The notes: a model not told the origin generated them from the sequence alone. DNA of 64,000 nucleotides from Halalkalibacter oceani (GCF_023715605.1 NZ_JAMBOL010000002.1:400597-464596); one strand, 5' to 3'; positions 8,277 through 16,321 are shown, counted from the first letter of the stretch. Made by a program: numbers and translations.

Positions 8277-9047
8277 ATGGAATTTGAAACAAGAATTGGC
8301 AAGTCAACGAAAGAATCGATCGAAGTACATGGTTACGACCTGGCCGAGCAGTTAATCGGAAACATTACCCTTGCTGATATGGCGTTTTTAGGGGCGAAGC
8401 ATCGAAAGCCGTCGGAGGAGGAATCACAAATGCTCAACGCATTGTTGATCGCGATTTGTGAGCACGGCTTTACCCCGAGTTCCATTTCGGCCCGACTTAC
8501 GTATCTCGGCGCGCCCGAGGCTGTTCAGGCTGCCGTGGCGGCCGGCTTGCTTGGGGCCGGCACTGTTTATTTCGGGGCGATGGAATATGTCTCTGAAATG
8601 CTGCAAAACGCTTTCCGGCAGCATGGAGAGGAGAAGAGCATTGAAGAGCTTGCGGCGACGGTCATTAAGGAACGGAAGGAGCAGGGTTTGCAGCTGCCGG
8701 GGTTTGGTCACCACATCCATAAACCGGTCGATCCGCGTACACCGAAGCTGTTTGCGTTAGCGGAAGAGCTCGGCTTCCTCCGTAAGCATTCAAAGCTTTT
8801 GCTGGAGATGCACAAGCAGTTTTGTGAGGAGAAAGGGAAGCAAATTACGTTAAATGTCACCGGAGCGATCGGGGCGATCATGTCGGATATGGAGATTGAT
8901 TACAGACTTGTGAAGTCATTTGCTGTCGCGGCGAGGGCTGTCGGGCTCGTCGGTCATATTGCCGAGGAGATTGAAAAAGGAAGGCAGGAATCCGTCGCTC
9001 AGCAGCTGTTTGAATATGTGGAGAACCATACCGATTACAGAAGTTGA
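8277..9047 (+). CDS. Citryl-CoA lyase-like protein (citrate synthase C-terminal-like)
   Basis: A 256-residue protein matching the small (C-terminal) part of citrate synthase, as found in stand-alone citryl-CoA lyases. GFGHHIHKPVDPRTPKLF near residue 142 corresponds to the citrate-synthase GHxxxK-DPR segment with its catalytic His, and an Asp-containing segment MSDMEID near residue 202 fits the late catalytic Asp. The frame stays open upstream to 7950, but the ATG at 8277 has a GGGGAGG site and the upstream part crosses terminators. It probably cleaves or forms a citryl-CoA-like thioester. Its place directly before a CoA-transferase suggests a role on an acyl-CoA of the same pathway, which is unusual. 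Confidence 0.75.
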   Translation: MEFETRIGKSTKESIEVHGYDLAEQLIGNITLADMAFLGAKHRKPSEEESQMLNALLIAICEHGFTPSSISARLTYLGAPEAVQAAVAAGLLGAGTVYFGAMEYVSEMLQNAFRQHGEEKSIEELAATVIKERKEQGLQLPGFGHHIHKPVDPRTPKLFALAEELGFLRKHSKLLLEMHKQFCEEKGKQITLNVTGAIGAIMSDMEIDYRLVKSFAVAARAVGLVGHIAEEIEKGRQESVAQQLFEYVENHTDYRS

Positions 9048-9084
9048 TAAGCAGGTTATTTTTGATGAACGGAGGGTGTGACAG

Positions 9085-9747
9085 ATGATTAACAAAGTAA
9101 TCGCTTCTGCTTCTGAGGCAGTTGCTGACGTAGATAACGCGAGCACGGTCTTGTTCGGCGGCTTCGGCGGCGCGGGGGTGCCGTATGAATTAATTTATGC
9201 GTTATACGACCAGGAGGCGAAAGACCTGACAGCCGTCAGCAACAATCCAGGCTATCACGAGGAAGGAATTGCGAAATTAATCGCTCATGACCGGATTGCG
9301 AAATTGCTCTGCTCTTTTCCGGTGCAAAAAGACAGCTATGTGTTTAAGGAAAAATATAAACAGGGAAAAATTGATTTGGAGCTGATTCCCCAAGGGACGA
9401 TGGCCGAACGGATCCGGGCCGGGGGAGCGGGCATTGAAGCATTTTATACGCCCACAGGTGTCGGGACGGAAGTGGCAAAAGGCAAGGACAAAAAGGAATT
9501 CAACGGGATCACTTGTATTCTAGAAAAAGCAATCAAAGGGGATTTTGCTTTTATTCGCGCGAAAAAGGCGGATCGCTGGGGCAATCTCGTTTACAACAAA
9601 TCAGGGCGTAACTTTAATCCGGTGATGGCGATGGCTGCCAAGGTCACGATTGCTGAAGTTGATGAAATAGTCGAAGTCGGTGAATTGGACCCGGAGGCAA
9701 TCGTCACACCGGGGATTTTCGTCCAACGTGTCGTAAAAAGGAGCTGA
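9085..9747 (+). CDS. 3-oxoacid CoA-transferase subunit A (PcaI-like)
   Basis: A 220-residue alpha subunit of a family I CoA-transferase. It has the glycine-rich FGGFGGAGVPYELI near residue 24, the SNNPGYHEEGI segment near residue 47 (SNNAG in relatives) and the GTMAERIRAGGAGIEAFYTPTGVGT stretch near residue 103. The beta subunit follows 6 bp downstream. With maleylacetate reductase and a thiolase in the same region, 3-oxoadipate (giving 3-oxoadipyl-CoA with succinyl-CoA as donor) is the most sensible substrate; acetoacetate is the alternative. The GGAGGGTG site fixes the start. Confidence 0.88.
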   Translation: MINKVIASASEAVADVDNASTVLFGGFGGAGVPYELIYALYDQEAKDLTAVSNNPGYHEEGIAKLIAHDRIAKLLCSFPVQKDSYVFKEKYKQGKIDLELIPQGTMAERIRAGGAGIEAFYTPTGVGTEVAKGKDKKEFNGITCILEKAIKGDFAFIRAKKADRWGNLVYNKSGRNFNPVMAMAAKVTIAEVDEIVEVGELDPEAIVTPGIFVQRVVKRS

Positions 9748-9753
9748 GAAAAA

Positions 9754-10419
9754 ATGGATCAACGACTGCTATCGAGAGAGCAAATTGCCAAACGGATCGC
9801 CCAGGAGCTGCGTAATGGCGATGTGATTAATTTAGGAATCGGCATTCCTGTCCTGGTCAGCAATTTCGTTTCCCCGGAAGCGGAATTTATCTATCACAGC
9901 GAACAAGGTGTACTGGGGATGGGATCGCTTGCTGACCCGGATGAAGCTGATCCCGATCTCGTCAATGCCGCAAAGGAGCCTGTCACACTTGTTCCGGGAG
10001 GGAGCTTCTCTCATTCGGCCGACTCTTTTGCGATGGTCAGAGGTCAGCACATTGATGTGGCGGTGCTCGGCGCGATGCAAGTGTCAGAACGAGGCGACCT
10101 TGCCAATTGGAAAGTAAAAGGCGTGCAATTAGGCGGGATAGGCGGAGCCATGGATATTGCGATCGGAGCGAAGGCACTTTATATCGCGATGACGCATACG
10201 AGCAAGGATGGTCAGGCGAAAATCGTCAAGGAACTTGATTATCCGGTGACCGCTTTACAATGTGTAAGCTGTATTTTTACAGATATGGCTGTGATTGAAG
10301 TGACGAAGGAAGGGCTGCTTTTAAAAGAAATCGCCCCGGGACTGACGGTCGAGGAAGTCCAGCAGGCCACCGGGCCGGCATTAATTGTCCCGAATGATAT
10401 AAAGGAGATTCACGTGTGA
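9754..10419 (+). CDS. 3-oxoacid CoA-transferase subunit B (PcaJ-like)
   Basis: A 221-residue beta subunit. It has the family GIGIPVLVSNF segment near residue 29 and the active-site YHSEQGVLGMG near residue 48, whose Glu forms the enzyme-CoA thioester. GGSFSHSADSFAMVRGQHIDVAVLGA is a further family stretch. It is translated with subunit A (6-bp gap) and ends at an intrinsic terminator, so the transcript holds the citryl-CoA-lyase-like gene plus both transferase subunits. Confidence 0.9.
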   Translation: MDQRLLSREQIAKRIAQELRNGDVINLGIGIPVLVSNFVSPEAEFIYHSEQGVLGMGSLADPDEADPDLVNAAKEPVTLVPGGSFSHSADSFAMVRGQHIDVAVLGAMQVSERGDLANWKVKGVQLGGIGGAMDIAIGAKALYIAMTHTSKDGQAKIVKELDYPVTALQCVSCIFTDMAVIEVTKEGLLLKEIAPGLTVEEVQQATGPALIVPNDIKEIHV

Positions 10420-10422
10420 GGC

Positions 10423-10464
10423 AGGCCGGGTTAAAGGGTTTTTTACCTTTTTCCCGGCCTTTTT
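10423..10464 (+). terminator. Intrinsic terminator after the CoA-transferase operon
   Basis: AGGCCGGG pairs with CCCGGCCT, with inner AAAGG/CCTTT pairs, followed by TTTT. Confidence 0.8.
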
Positions 10465-10617
10465 GCTAATTTTTCTCCGTTCCTCTTTTTGTCAGAAAAA
10501 AAACGCTGTGAGTAAGAAAAAGAGCCTGCCTGTGTAAGTAACTGGTTAGAGCAGCGTTTTAAAGTGAAGACAGTGGTTCACCACATCAAATTAACAATGA
10601 ACAAGGAGGAGAATTCT

Positions 10618-11592
10618 ATGCTGCAAAATCTTATTAACGGGATTCACCATGTAACGGCCGGGGTGGCAGGCGCCCAGGAAGATGTCGACTTCTTTACGAC
10701 GATTGTCGGGCAACGTTTGGCTAAGCAGACGGTCTTAATGGACGGTCCATTGCCTATTTATCATCTTTATTATACAAATGCTGATGCTGATATCGGCTCG
10801 GCGATGACGACTTTTCCGTATGGAAAGGCTGGAATTAAAGCAAGAAGAGGCTCAGGGCAGGTTAAGATCACATCGTATACCGTGCCTTCCAATTCACTCG
10901 AATTTTGGGTGGAGCATTTTCAAAAGCATCATGTCCGGCACGGTACCATTGAAGAACGCTTTGGCCAAAGACGCCTAACTTTTATGCATCCATGCGGGCT
11001 TGAGTTTGAATTTGTCGAGGATGATACGGATACAAGGAGAGGATATGTCACCGATGACGTATCGATTAACGAAGCGGTCAAAGGATTCCATAGTGTGACG
11101 ATGTCGGTGCGGGAAGTAGAAGAACAGAACCGTTTTATTACTGAAGTGCTCGGCTTTCAATTTATCGGCCAGGAAAGGAATTATTATCAGTATGAATTAA
11201 AGGAGGGGGGAGCGAATAAAACGATTTATGTTGTGCACGAGCCGGATCTTCCTCAAGGAAGCTGGGGTCTCGGTGCCGGTACGATTCATCATGTTGCCTT
11301 TGCCGTTGATACGGACGATGAGCTAAATCAGGTGCGGGAAATTGTGACGGGCTTGGGCTTTACCGACATGTCCGAAATTAAAGACCGTTATTACTTCCAT
11401 TCCGCATACGTCAGATCGCCTGGTGGCATTCTTTGTGAGTTCACGACAAGTGATATCGGCTTTACGATCGATGAACCGTTTGAAGAGCTTGGACAAAAGC
11501 TTCATCTTCCGCCGTGGAAGCTTAAGGATAGTGAAGAAATTATGAGCCAGCTTGAACCGATCACCAATCCGCAAAAGCCACTGGTGAAATAA
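10618..11592 (+). CDS. Ring-cleaving extradiol dioxygenase, VOC superfamily (PcpA/LinE/MhqO-like)
   Basis: A 324-residue two-domain vicinal-oxygen-chelate protein. The metal ligands expected for hydroquinone 1,2-dioxygenases of the PcpA/LinE/MhqO type are visible: His in GIHHVTAGV (residues about 8-11), His in TIHHVAFAVD near residue 224 and Glu in GGILCEFTTSD near residue 273. It would open a para-diphenol ring with O2 and Fe(II). The ATG at 10618 has a strong AAGGAGGAG site; the in-frame ATG at 10564 does not. The next gene is an MhqD-like hydrolase, the same pair as mhqO/mhqD of B. subtilis (quinone/hydroquinone stress), so detoxification is an alternative to catabolism. The maleylacetate reductase nearby favours catabolism. 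Confidence 0.88.
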   Translation: MLQNLINGIHHVTAGVAGAQEDVDFFTTIVGQRLAKQTVLMDGPLPIYHLYYTNADADIGSAMTTFPYGKAGIKARRGSGQVKITSYTVPSNSLEFWVEHFQKHHVRHGTIEERFGQRRLTFMHPCGLEFEFVEDDTDTRRGYVTDDVSINEAVKGFHSVTMSVREVEEQNRFITEVLGFQFIGQERNYYQYELKEGGANKTIYVVHEPDLPQGSWGLGAGTIHHVAFAVDTDDELNQVREIVTGLGFTDMSEIKDRYYFHSAYVRSPGGILCEFTTSDIGFTIDEPFEELGQKLHLPPWKLKDSEEIMSQLEPITNPQKPLVK

Positions 11593-11601
11593 GGCGCGTT
11601 A

Positions 11602-12237
11602 ATGAATATTCATTTACAGCAGCCGGTCGTCAGGCGGGGGCCGGCGGTTTCTGAAGCACAAGCCGTTGTCTTCATGGTGCACGGGCGTGACCAAACGACT
11701 GAGTACGTCTTGAATCTAGTGGATCGCATCCAGCTTCCTGATGTTCATTATGTCGCCCCGCAAGCGGCTCAGAACAGCTGGTACCCGGTCGGCTTCATGA
11801 AAGAGATCGCTGAAAATGAGCCTTATTTAAGCTATGCTCTCGATTGCTATGAGCAGCGGATTTCAGAGCTGGTCGCCGAGGGCATACCGAAATCGAAGAT
11901 CGTCCTGCTCGGGTTTTCGCAGGGAGCTTGTTTAACAGCTGAATTTGCGGTACGCCGTCCTGAACGGTATGGCGGGATTATCGTCTATACGGGTGGGGTG
12001 ATCGGGCCTGATGGCACGAAATGGAATAGCCAAGGCTCCTTTCAGAATACTCCGGTTTTTCTGGGGTCAAGCGATGTCGATGAATGGGTACCGGAACAAC
12101 GAATTCATGATACCGCGGCGATTTTTAACAAGCTCGGCGCTCAAACGAAAACGGTTATATATAAAGGGATGGGGCATGAGATCAATGACGACGAAATCGA
12201 TTTTGCAAGAGAGCTGATTCGTAATGTGAAAGGATGA
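11602..12237 (+). CDS. Carboxylesterase/phospholipase-family hydrolase (MhqD-like)
   Basis: A 211-residue alpha/beta hydrolase of the phospholipase/carboxylesterase family. The nucleophile is in GFSQGA near residue 104, the probable acid in SDVDEWVP near residue 156 and the His in GMGHEI near residue 192. It lies 9 bp after the ring-cleaving dioxygenase with only a weak AAGGCG ribosome site, so it is likely coupled to it. In B. subtilis the homologous MhqD belongs to the quinone-responsive regulon; here it could hydrolyse the ring-cleavage product or a lactone. Confidence 0.82.
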   Translation: MNIHLQQPVVRRGPAVSEAQAVVFMVHGRDQTTEYVLNLVDRIQLPDVHYVAPQAAQNSWYPVGFMKEIAENEPYLSYALDCYEQRISELVAEGIPKSKIVLLGFSQGACLTAEFAVRRPERYGGIIVYTGGVIGPDGTKWNSQGSFQNTPVFLGSSDVDEWVPEQRIHDTAAIFNKLGAQTKTVIYKGMGHEINDDEIDFARELIRNVKG

Positions 12238-12275
12238 AGTGCGGGAGGTTCTGCCGAAAATCGTAATCAAAAAAT

Positions 12276-12289
12276 AGAAAGCGCTTTCG
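12276..12289 (+). promoter_or_regulatory. Candidate cre (CcpA) site upstream of the thiolase
   Basis: AGAAAGCGCTTTCG contains the perfect palindrome GAAAGCGCTTTC, close to the Bacillus cre consensus. It lies about 100 bp before the thiolase start at 12390. Confidence 0.5.
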
Positions 12290-12389
12290 GTTTTGCCGGA
12301 ACTTCTCATTGCCCTTCCAGAAGAAACGCACATTGTGCCCATGCTTATTTTGGAAGGGTCTTTTGCATTCAATAGAAGGGGGGAGTCGG

Positions 12390-13589
12390 ATGGCAGCTCG
12401 TGCGTATATTGTACGTGCACAGCGCACTGCGGTCGGCAAGCTAGGGGGTACCCTGAAAAGGATCGAACCCGATGACTTGCTTTTGCCTTTGCTTCAGGAT
12501 ATCAAAAAGCAGAAATCGCTACCCGAGAGCCTGATCGATGAGGTCATTGTCGGTCAGGCCAAACAAAGTCAGGATCAGGCAAACATAGCGAGAAAAGCGC
12601 TGTTAAAAGCTGATTTTCCAGAGTCGCTGCCGGGCTATACGGTTCATCGCCAATGTGGAAGCGGGATGCAGGCGATTCATAACGCCTTTTTTCAAATGAA
12701 AGCCGGCCTGGGGGAAGCCTTTATTGTAGCAGGGGTCGAAAGCATGAGTACAGCGCCTTATTATTTGCGCAATGCCCGGTTCGGGTTTTTCTCCGGAAAT
12801 GCCGAGATTCTCGATCCGAATAAAGAGAGTCAGCCGGGGTCACAGCCGGAAGAAACCTATGGACGATTGACGATGGGGATAACCGCTGAGAATCTCGCGG
12901 AAGAATACTCGATCTCGAGAGCAGAGCAGGATGCCTTTGCCCATGCCAGTCAAACGAAAGCAAATGCGGCAATCATAAGCGGAAGGTTCAAAGACGAAAT
13001 CGTCCCGATTTCGGTCCCGCAACGAAAAGGGGAGCCGCTGCTTTTCACCACGGATGAGCATCCTAGAAAAACCACGCTTGAAAAACTGGCTGCTCTGAAA
13101 CCGGTGTTTAAACAAAATGGAACGGTGACAGCTGGAAATTCGTCAGGATTAAACGACGGTGCCTCGCTGCTGCTCGTCGTCTCTGAAAACATCATCAAGC
13201 ACTATCAACTGAAGCCGCTCGTTGAGATCGTCGGTGTCGGGGTAGCGGGAGTGCAGCCTGAGCGGATGGGAATCGGTCCGGTACAGGCAACGGAAAAAGC
13301 ATTACAAATGGCGAAGCTGAGACGTGAGGATCTTGGTTTAGTAGAGGTGAATGAAGCCTTTGCTGCACAAGCGCTTGCCGTCATGAAAGAACTTGATCTT
13401 CCTGAGGAAATTGTCAATGTCAATGGCGGGGCAATCGCGCTCGGACATCCGATTGGGAACAGCGGGGCGAGAATTTGTGTGACGCTGATTCATGAAATGA
13501 TGAGGCGGGGAGTTGAATGGGGGCTAGCGACTTTATGTATTGCCGGTGGTCAGGGAATTGCCACGATTTTCAGACATGCCGCTCGATGA
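12390..13589 (+). CDS. Thiolase (acetyl-CoA acetyltransferase / 3-oxoadipyl-CoA thiolase)
   Basis: A 399-residue thiolase. The catalytic Cys is in HRQCGSGMQAIHNA near residue 90, the His in GHPIGNSGAR near residue 354 and the second Cys in CIAGGQG near residue 384. MAARAYIVRAQRTAVGK at the ATG at 12390 (GGGGGGAG site) is the usual thiolase beginning; the frame is open to 12309 without a ribosome site. In this setting its likely job is cleavage of 3-oxoadipyl-CoA to succinyl-CoA and acetyl-CoA; acetoacetyl-CoA thiolase activity cannot be excluded. Confidence 0.9.
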   Translation: MAARAYIVRAQRTAVGKLGGTLKRIEPDDLLLPLLQDIKKQKSLPESLIDEVIVGQAKQSQDQANIARKALLKADFPESLPGYTVHRQCGSGMQAIHNAFFQMKAGLGEAFIVAGVESMSTAPYYLRNARFGFFSGNAEILDPNKESQPGSQPEETYGRLTMGITAENLAEEYSISRAEQDAFAHASQTKANAAIISGRFKDEIVPISVPQRKGEPLLFTTDEHPRKTTLEKLAALKPVFKQNGTVTAGNSSGLNDGASLLLVVSENIIKHYQLKPLVEIVGVGVAGVQPERMGIGPVQATEKALQMAKLRREDLGLVEVNEAFAAQALAVMKELDLPEEIVNVNGGAIALGHPIGNSGARICVTLIHEMMRRGVEWGLATLCIAGGQGIATIFRHAAR

Positions 13590-13621
13590 GCTCGCGTTGA
13601 CCTTGATAAAGGAGAATCGGA

Positions 13622-14701
13622 ATGGAAGCATTTTTATATGAAAGTCATGAATCCCGTGTCAAATTCGGTAGAGGGCTGATAAGAGAAGCTGGATTTGAGC
13701 TGGAGAAACTAGGCGGCAAAAGAGCACTGGTGATCACGACAGCGGGGCGTCGGGTACTCGCCAATAGCATGGCCGCATTACTTGGAGAACGGTGCGCCGC
13801 TATGTTTACGGAAGCGGTTCAGCATGTACCCGTAAAAACGGTAGATAATGCGATGAAAGTCGTGCGTCAATTTGATGTTGATAGCTTTGTGCCTGTTGGC
13901 GGAGGTTCCTCAATTGGCCTGGCGAAGGCGCTCGCTTTGAAAACTGGCTACCCGATCTTGGCGATCCCGACAACCTATGCCGGTTCAGAGATGACACCGA
14001 TTTGGGGAATCACGGAAAACGGGCAGAAAAAAACGGGGAAAAGTTTGCTTGTCAGGCCGAAAACAGTCATTTATGACCCCGAAGTAACAGTGACCCTGCC
14101 GTCACGCCTGACAGCGACAAGTGGCATAAATGCTGTAGCCCATTGTGTAGAAGGACTATATGCTGAAAATGCCAATCCGGTCATTTCCCTGTTGGCGGAG
14201 GAAGGAATTCGCGTCCTTTGTTCAACGTTGCCGGCGCTTATCGAGAGCCCGAAAGATGTCACCCTGCGTACGGAAGCTCTGTACGGGACATGGCTCGGCA
14301 GCCTAGTGCTAGGTTCGGTAGGGATGGCGCTCCATCATAAGCTGTGCCATGTCCTTGGGGGGAGCTATAATCTTCAGCACGCGGAGACGCATGCTGTCAT
14401 CCTGCCCTATGCGCTCTGGTACAACTCAGCTGCTATCCGGCCGGCGCTGGAAGCGATCGCCCGGGCGCTCAACTGCGAGCCTGATGATGTAGCCGCCTCT
14501 TTATACGATTTGACAAATGCCTTGGGTGTTCCTGTTTCATTAAAGGAAATCGGGATGAAGAAGGAGCAGCTTGACGAAGCTGCTGACATTGCTGTGAAAC
14601 ATCCCTACTACAATCCCCGTCCTCTTGAGGAAACCTCAATTCGTCATTTATTAGAGTACGCCTTTTATGGAGAAAGGCCGAAACCGAGCAAGCTGCTTTA
14701 A
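13622..14701 (+). CDS. Maleylacetate reductase (iron-containing alcohol dehydrogenase family)
   Basis: A 359-residue NAD(P)H-dependent reductase that turns maleylacetate into 3-oxoadipate. Typical segments are FVPVGGGSSIGLAKALAL near residue 90 (nucleotide binding), PTTYAGSEMTPIWGIT near residue 119 and the stretch LHHKLCHVLGGSYNLQHAETH near residue 237, which matches the metal/active-site region of maleylacetate reductases and differs from true alcohol dehydrogenases. It follows the thiolase by 32 bp with an AAGGAG site. This is the strongest marker that the cluster handles a hydroxyquinol- or hydroquinone-type aromatic. Confidence 0.9.
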   Translation: MEAFLYESHESRVKFGRGLIREAGFELEKLGGKRALVITTAGRRVLANSMAALLGERCAAMFTEAVQHVPVKTVDNAMKVVRQFDVDSFVPVGGGSSIGLAKALALKTGYPILAIPTTYAGSEMTPIWGITENGQKKTGKSLLVRPKTVIYDPEVTVTLPSRLTATSGINAVAHCVEGLYAENANPVISLLAEEGIRVLCSTLPALIESPKDVTLRTEALYGTWLGSLVLGSVGMALHHKLCHVLGGSYNLQHAETHAVILPYALWYNSAAIRPALEAIARALNCEPDDVAASLYDLTNALGVPVSLKEIGMKKEQLDEAADIAVKHPYYNPRPLEETSIRHLLEYAFYGERPKPSKLL

Positions 14702-14728
14702 CAAGCAATTTGGAAGGAGGGAAGCCGG

Positions 14729-15700
14729 GTGAGTGGACCTTTGAACGATCCATCTGGGCTTGTCCTGTTATATGATGATCTTACCAGTCAGCTTGGCTAT
14801 TTGATGGGAGCGGCGACGGAAGTAAATAAGGAAAAGGTGAATTTTATGGCTCACCATGGAAAAGGGCTTGTCTATGTCTGCATTACAGAAAGTCATGCGA
14901 AGCGACTCGCCTTGCCCCTGATCGGCGGCGAGGATTCGTTACAGTCCGCTAAAGCCTTTGCTGTTTCTGTAGACTATACAACATCAACGACAGGGATTTC
15001 CGCGTTTGAACGAGCGGAGACGATTCGCGCATTTGCCAGGGCAGGGACGAAAGCAGAAGACTTCAAAAGACCGGGTCACATTTTTCCCTTAATCAGCAGC
15101 GATAAAGGCATCGTCACAGAGCGCAACATTTGCGAAGCGGCAGTCTCACTGGCGGATATGCTCACAAAGGAACCTGTTGCCTACCTTTGCGAAATTCTTG
15201 ATGAAAAAGGAAAGATAGCCTCATTAGACCGGTTACGTGAAATGGCTGAACTCCATCACCTTCCTTTCGTCACGCTCAGTGAGGTGATTACATGGCAGCT
15301 TGAGAAAACAAATTGGCTCGATAGTGGGGAAAGAAAAGTGATGAAAGCGGCCAATCAGGAGATCGACGTTTATCAAATGACAAACCGCCTGAATGAAAGC
15401 AGCTTCACGGTCTATTTGCGGAAAACACGAGACAAACTGAAGCGGATTCATGTGTACGAACAATGCATATGGGGTGACTTGTTGAATGAAAACCAAAATT
15501 GCTCGTGTGAAAAACACTTTCCGTACTATTTTGATCAATTATTATATGGTACCTACAGCTGTCTCATTTATCAACGGGCAGATGAACGTCAACCGCTTAG
15601 CGCCGAAGAAAAGAGAGTGGTCATTAAGCAACTGCGTGAATGGATACAGCAAACAGACATGACGCAAAAGTCCGATCAGAAAATAAAAGAATTGACGTGA
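14729..15700 (+). CDS. RibBA-like protein lacking key catalytic residues
   Basis: A 323-residue protein. Residues 1-200 match DHBP synthase (RibB): FMAHHGKGLVYVCIT, TTGISAFERAETIRAFA, RPGHIFPL and CEILDEKG all fit. The metal-binding DRENEGD motif is replaced by TSQLGY, and the GGHTEA motif reads RNICEA, so two Glu and one His used by the enzyme are missing. Residues 225-290 resemble the start of GTP cyclohydrolase II (RibA) with all three Zn-type Cys kept (YEQCIWGD, then NCSC), but the chain ends long before the rest of that domain. The GTG start follows AAGGAGG. It is last in the thiolase-maleylacetate reductase operon. It is probably not a riboflavin enzyme; possible roles are flavin or substrate sensing, or a changed activity. 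Confidence 0.75.
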   Translation: MSGPLNDPSGLVLLYDDLTSQLGYLMGAATEVNKEKVNFMAHHGKGLVYVCITESHAKRLALPLIGGEDSLQSAKAFAVSVDYTTSTTGISAFERAETIRAFARAGTKAEDFKRPGHIFPLISSDKGIVTERNICEAAVSLADMLTKEPVAYLCEILDEKGKIASLDRLREMAELHHLPFVTLSEVITWQLEKTNWLDSGERKVMKAANQEIDVYQMTNRLNESSFTVYLRKTRDKLKRIHVYEQCIWGDLLNENQNCSCEKHFPYYFDQLLYGTYSCLIYQRADERQPLSAEEKRVVIKQLREWIQQTDMTQKSDQKIKELT

Positions 15701-15734
15701 CTACACTCGGGCAAACAAACTGGGGGAACGGGGA

Positions 15735-16207
15735 ATGAAAGAAAACGACGATCTCATCATTCATTTACCTGACTTGTCCTTCGTACAGTGGTGTGAGAAA
15801 AGATATGGCCTCAATCGAGGCGTTTACAATACGATCGACGAATGGTTTTTTCTGAACGGAACAAAAGACATCCTGAAACGAAGGAAAAAGATTTTGCACT
15901 TTTTAGCCAATCACTCCAAAGAATGCCGGAATGGCAGGCGGATGAAGTTTGGTCATGGCCGGCTGACAGCATTGTTAACGGAATTCCTGGAAGTGAATCA
16001 GAGGAGTGGCAGACAAGAGGATATAAAGGAAAACGCGATTTCTTAGCCATCAAAAAATGGATGTGGAAACGATTATGAATTGGCAAACATAGAACAGCAT
16101 GGGTGAAAGATGAAGATGGCTCCTCTTACTATATTTTAGAAACATTAAAGAAGGCTTTTGATCCAAACGGGATCATGAAGAAAGGGACGATTTTCCCGAT
16201 TGAATAA
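15735..16207 (+). pseudogene. Decayed FAD-linked oxidase (alkyl-DHAP-synthase/GlcD-like C-terminus)
   Basis: After a GGGGAACGGGG-like site at 15721, the frame opening at 15735 (MKENDDLI) runs out of homology. The frame of 15842-16078 continues past a TGA at 16076-16078 into IGKHRTAWVKDEDG and LKKAFDPNGIMKKG, the typical C-terminal end of FAD-linked oxidases of the alkyldihydroxyacetonephosphate synthase/VAO type, ending at TAA 16207. In relatives the codon at the TGA position is Gly (HGIGKH), so a GGA-to-TGA change is likely. At least one frameshift, one nonsense codon and a large internal deletion mark it as dead. It was probably once the last enzyme of the catabolic region. Confidence 0.65.
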
Positions 16208-16213
16208 AATGGT

Positions 16214-16260
16214 TAAAACAAGGATCGAGCTATGAAAATAGTAGCTCGATCCTTGTTTTA
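16214..16260 (+). terminator. Strong intrinsic terminator
   Basis: A perfect 19-bp stem (16214-16232 with 16242-16260) around TGAAAATAG, whose 3' arm ends in TTGTTTTA. It ends the catabolic region. Confidence 0.85.
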
Positions 16261-16278
16261 GATTCGCATATTTACCGA

Positions 16279-16321
16279 AGCTGCTGAAAAAGTACGATTT
16301 TCACTTTTTCAACAGCTTTTT
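16279..16321 (+). terminator. Terminator-like hairpin directly upstream of structured element copy 2
   Basis: The arms AGCTGCTGAAAAAGT and ACTTTTTCAACAGCT are followed by T. It occupies the same place relative to the element as the GGCTGGG-type hairpins of other copies, but its sequence is different. Confidence 0.7.

Noticed and set aside
10564..10617. Longer N-terminus for the ring-cleaving dioxygenase
   Set aside because: No ribosome site before 10564, while the ATG at 10618 follows AAGGAGGAG and gives the VOC start GIHHVTAGV at the usual place.
16076..16078. In-frame TGA in the FAD-oxidase remnant as a selenocysteine codon
   Set aside because: Homologues carry Gly here (HGIGKH), the gene also has a frameshift and a deletion, and no SECIS-like hairpin was seen after it.
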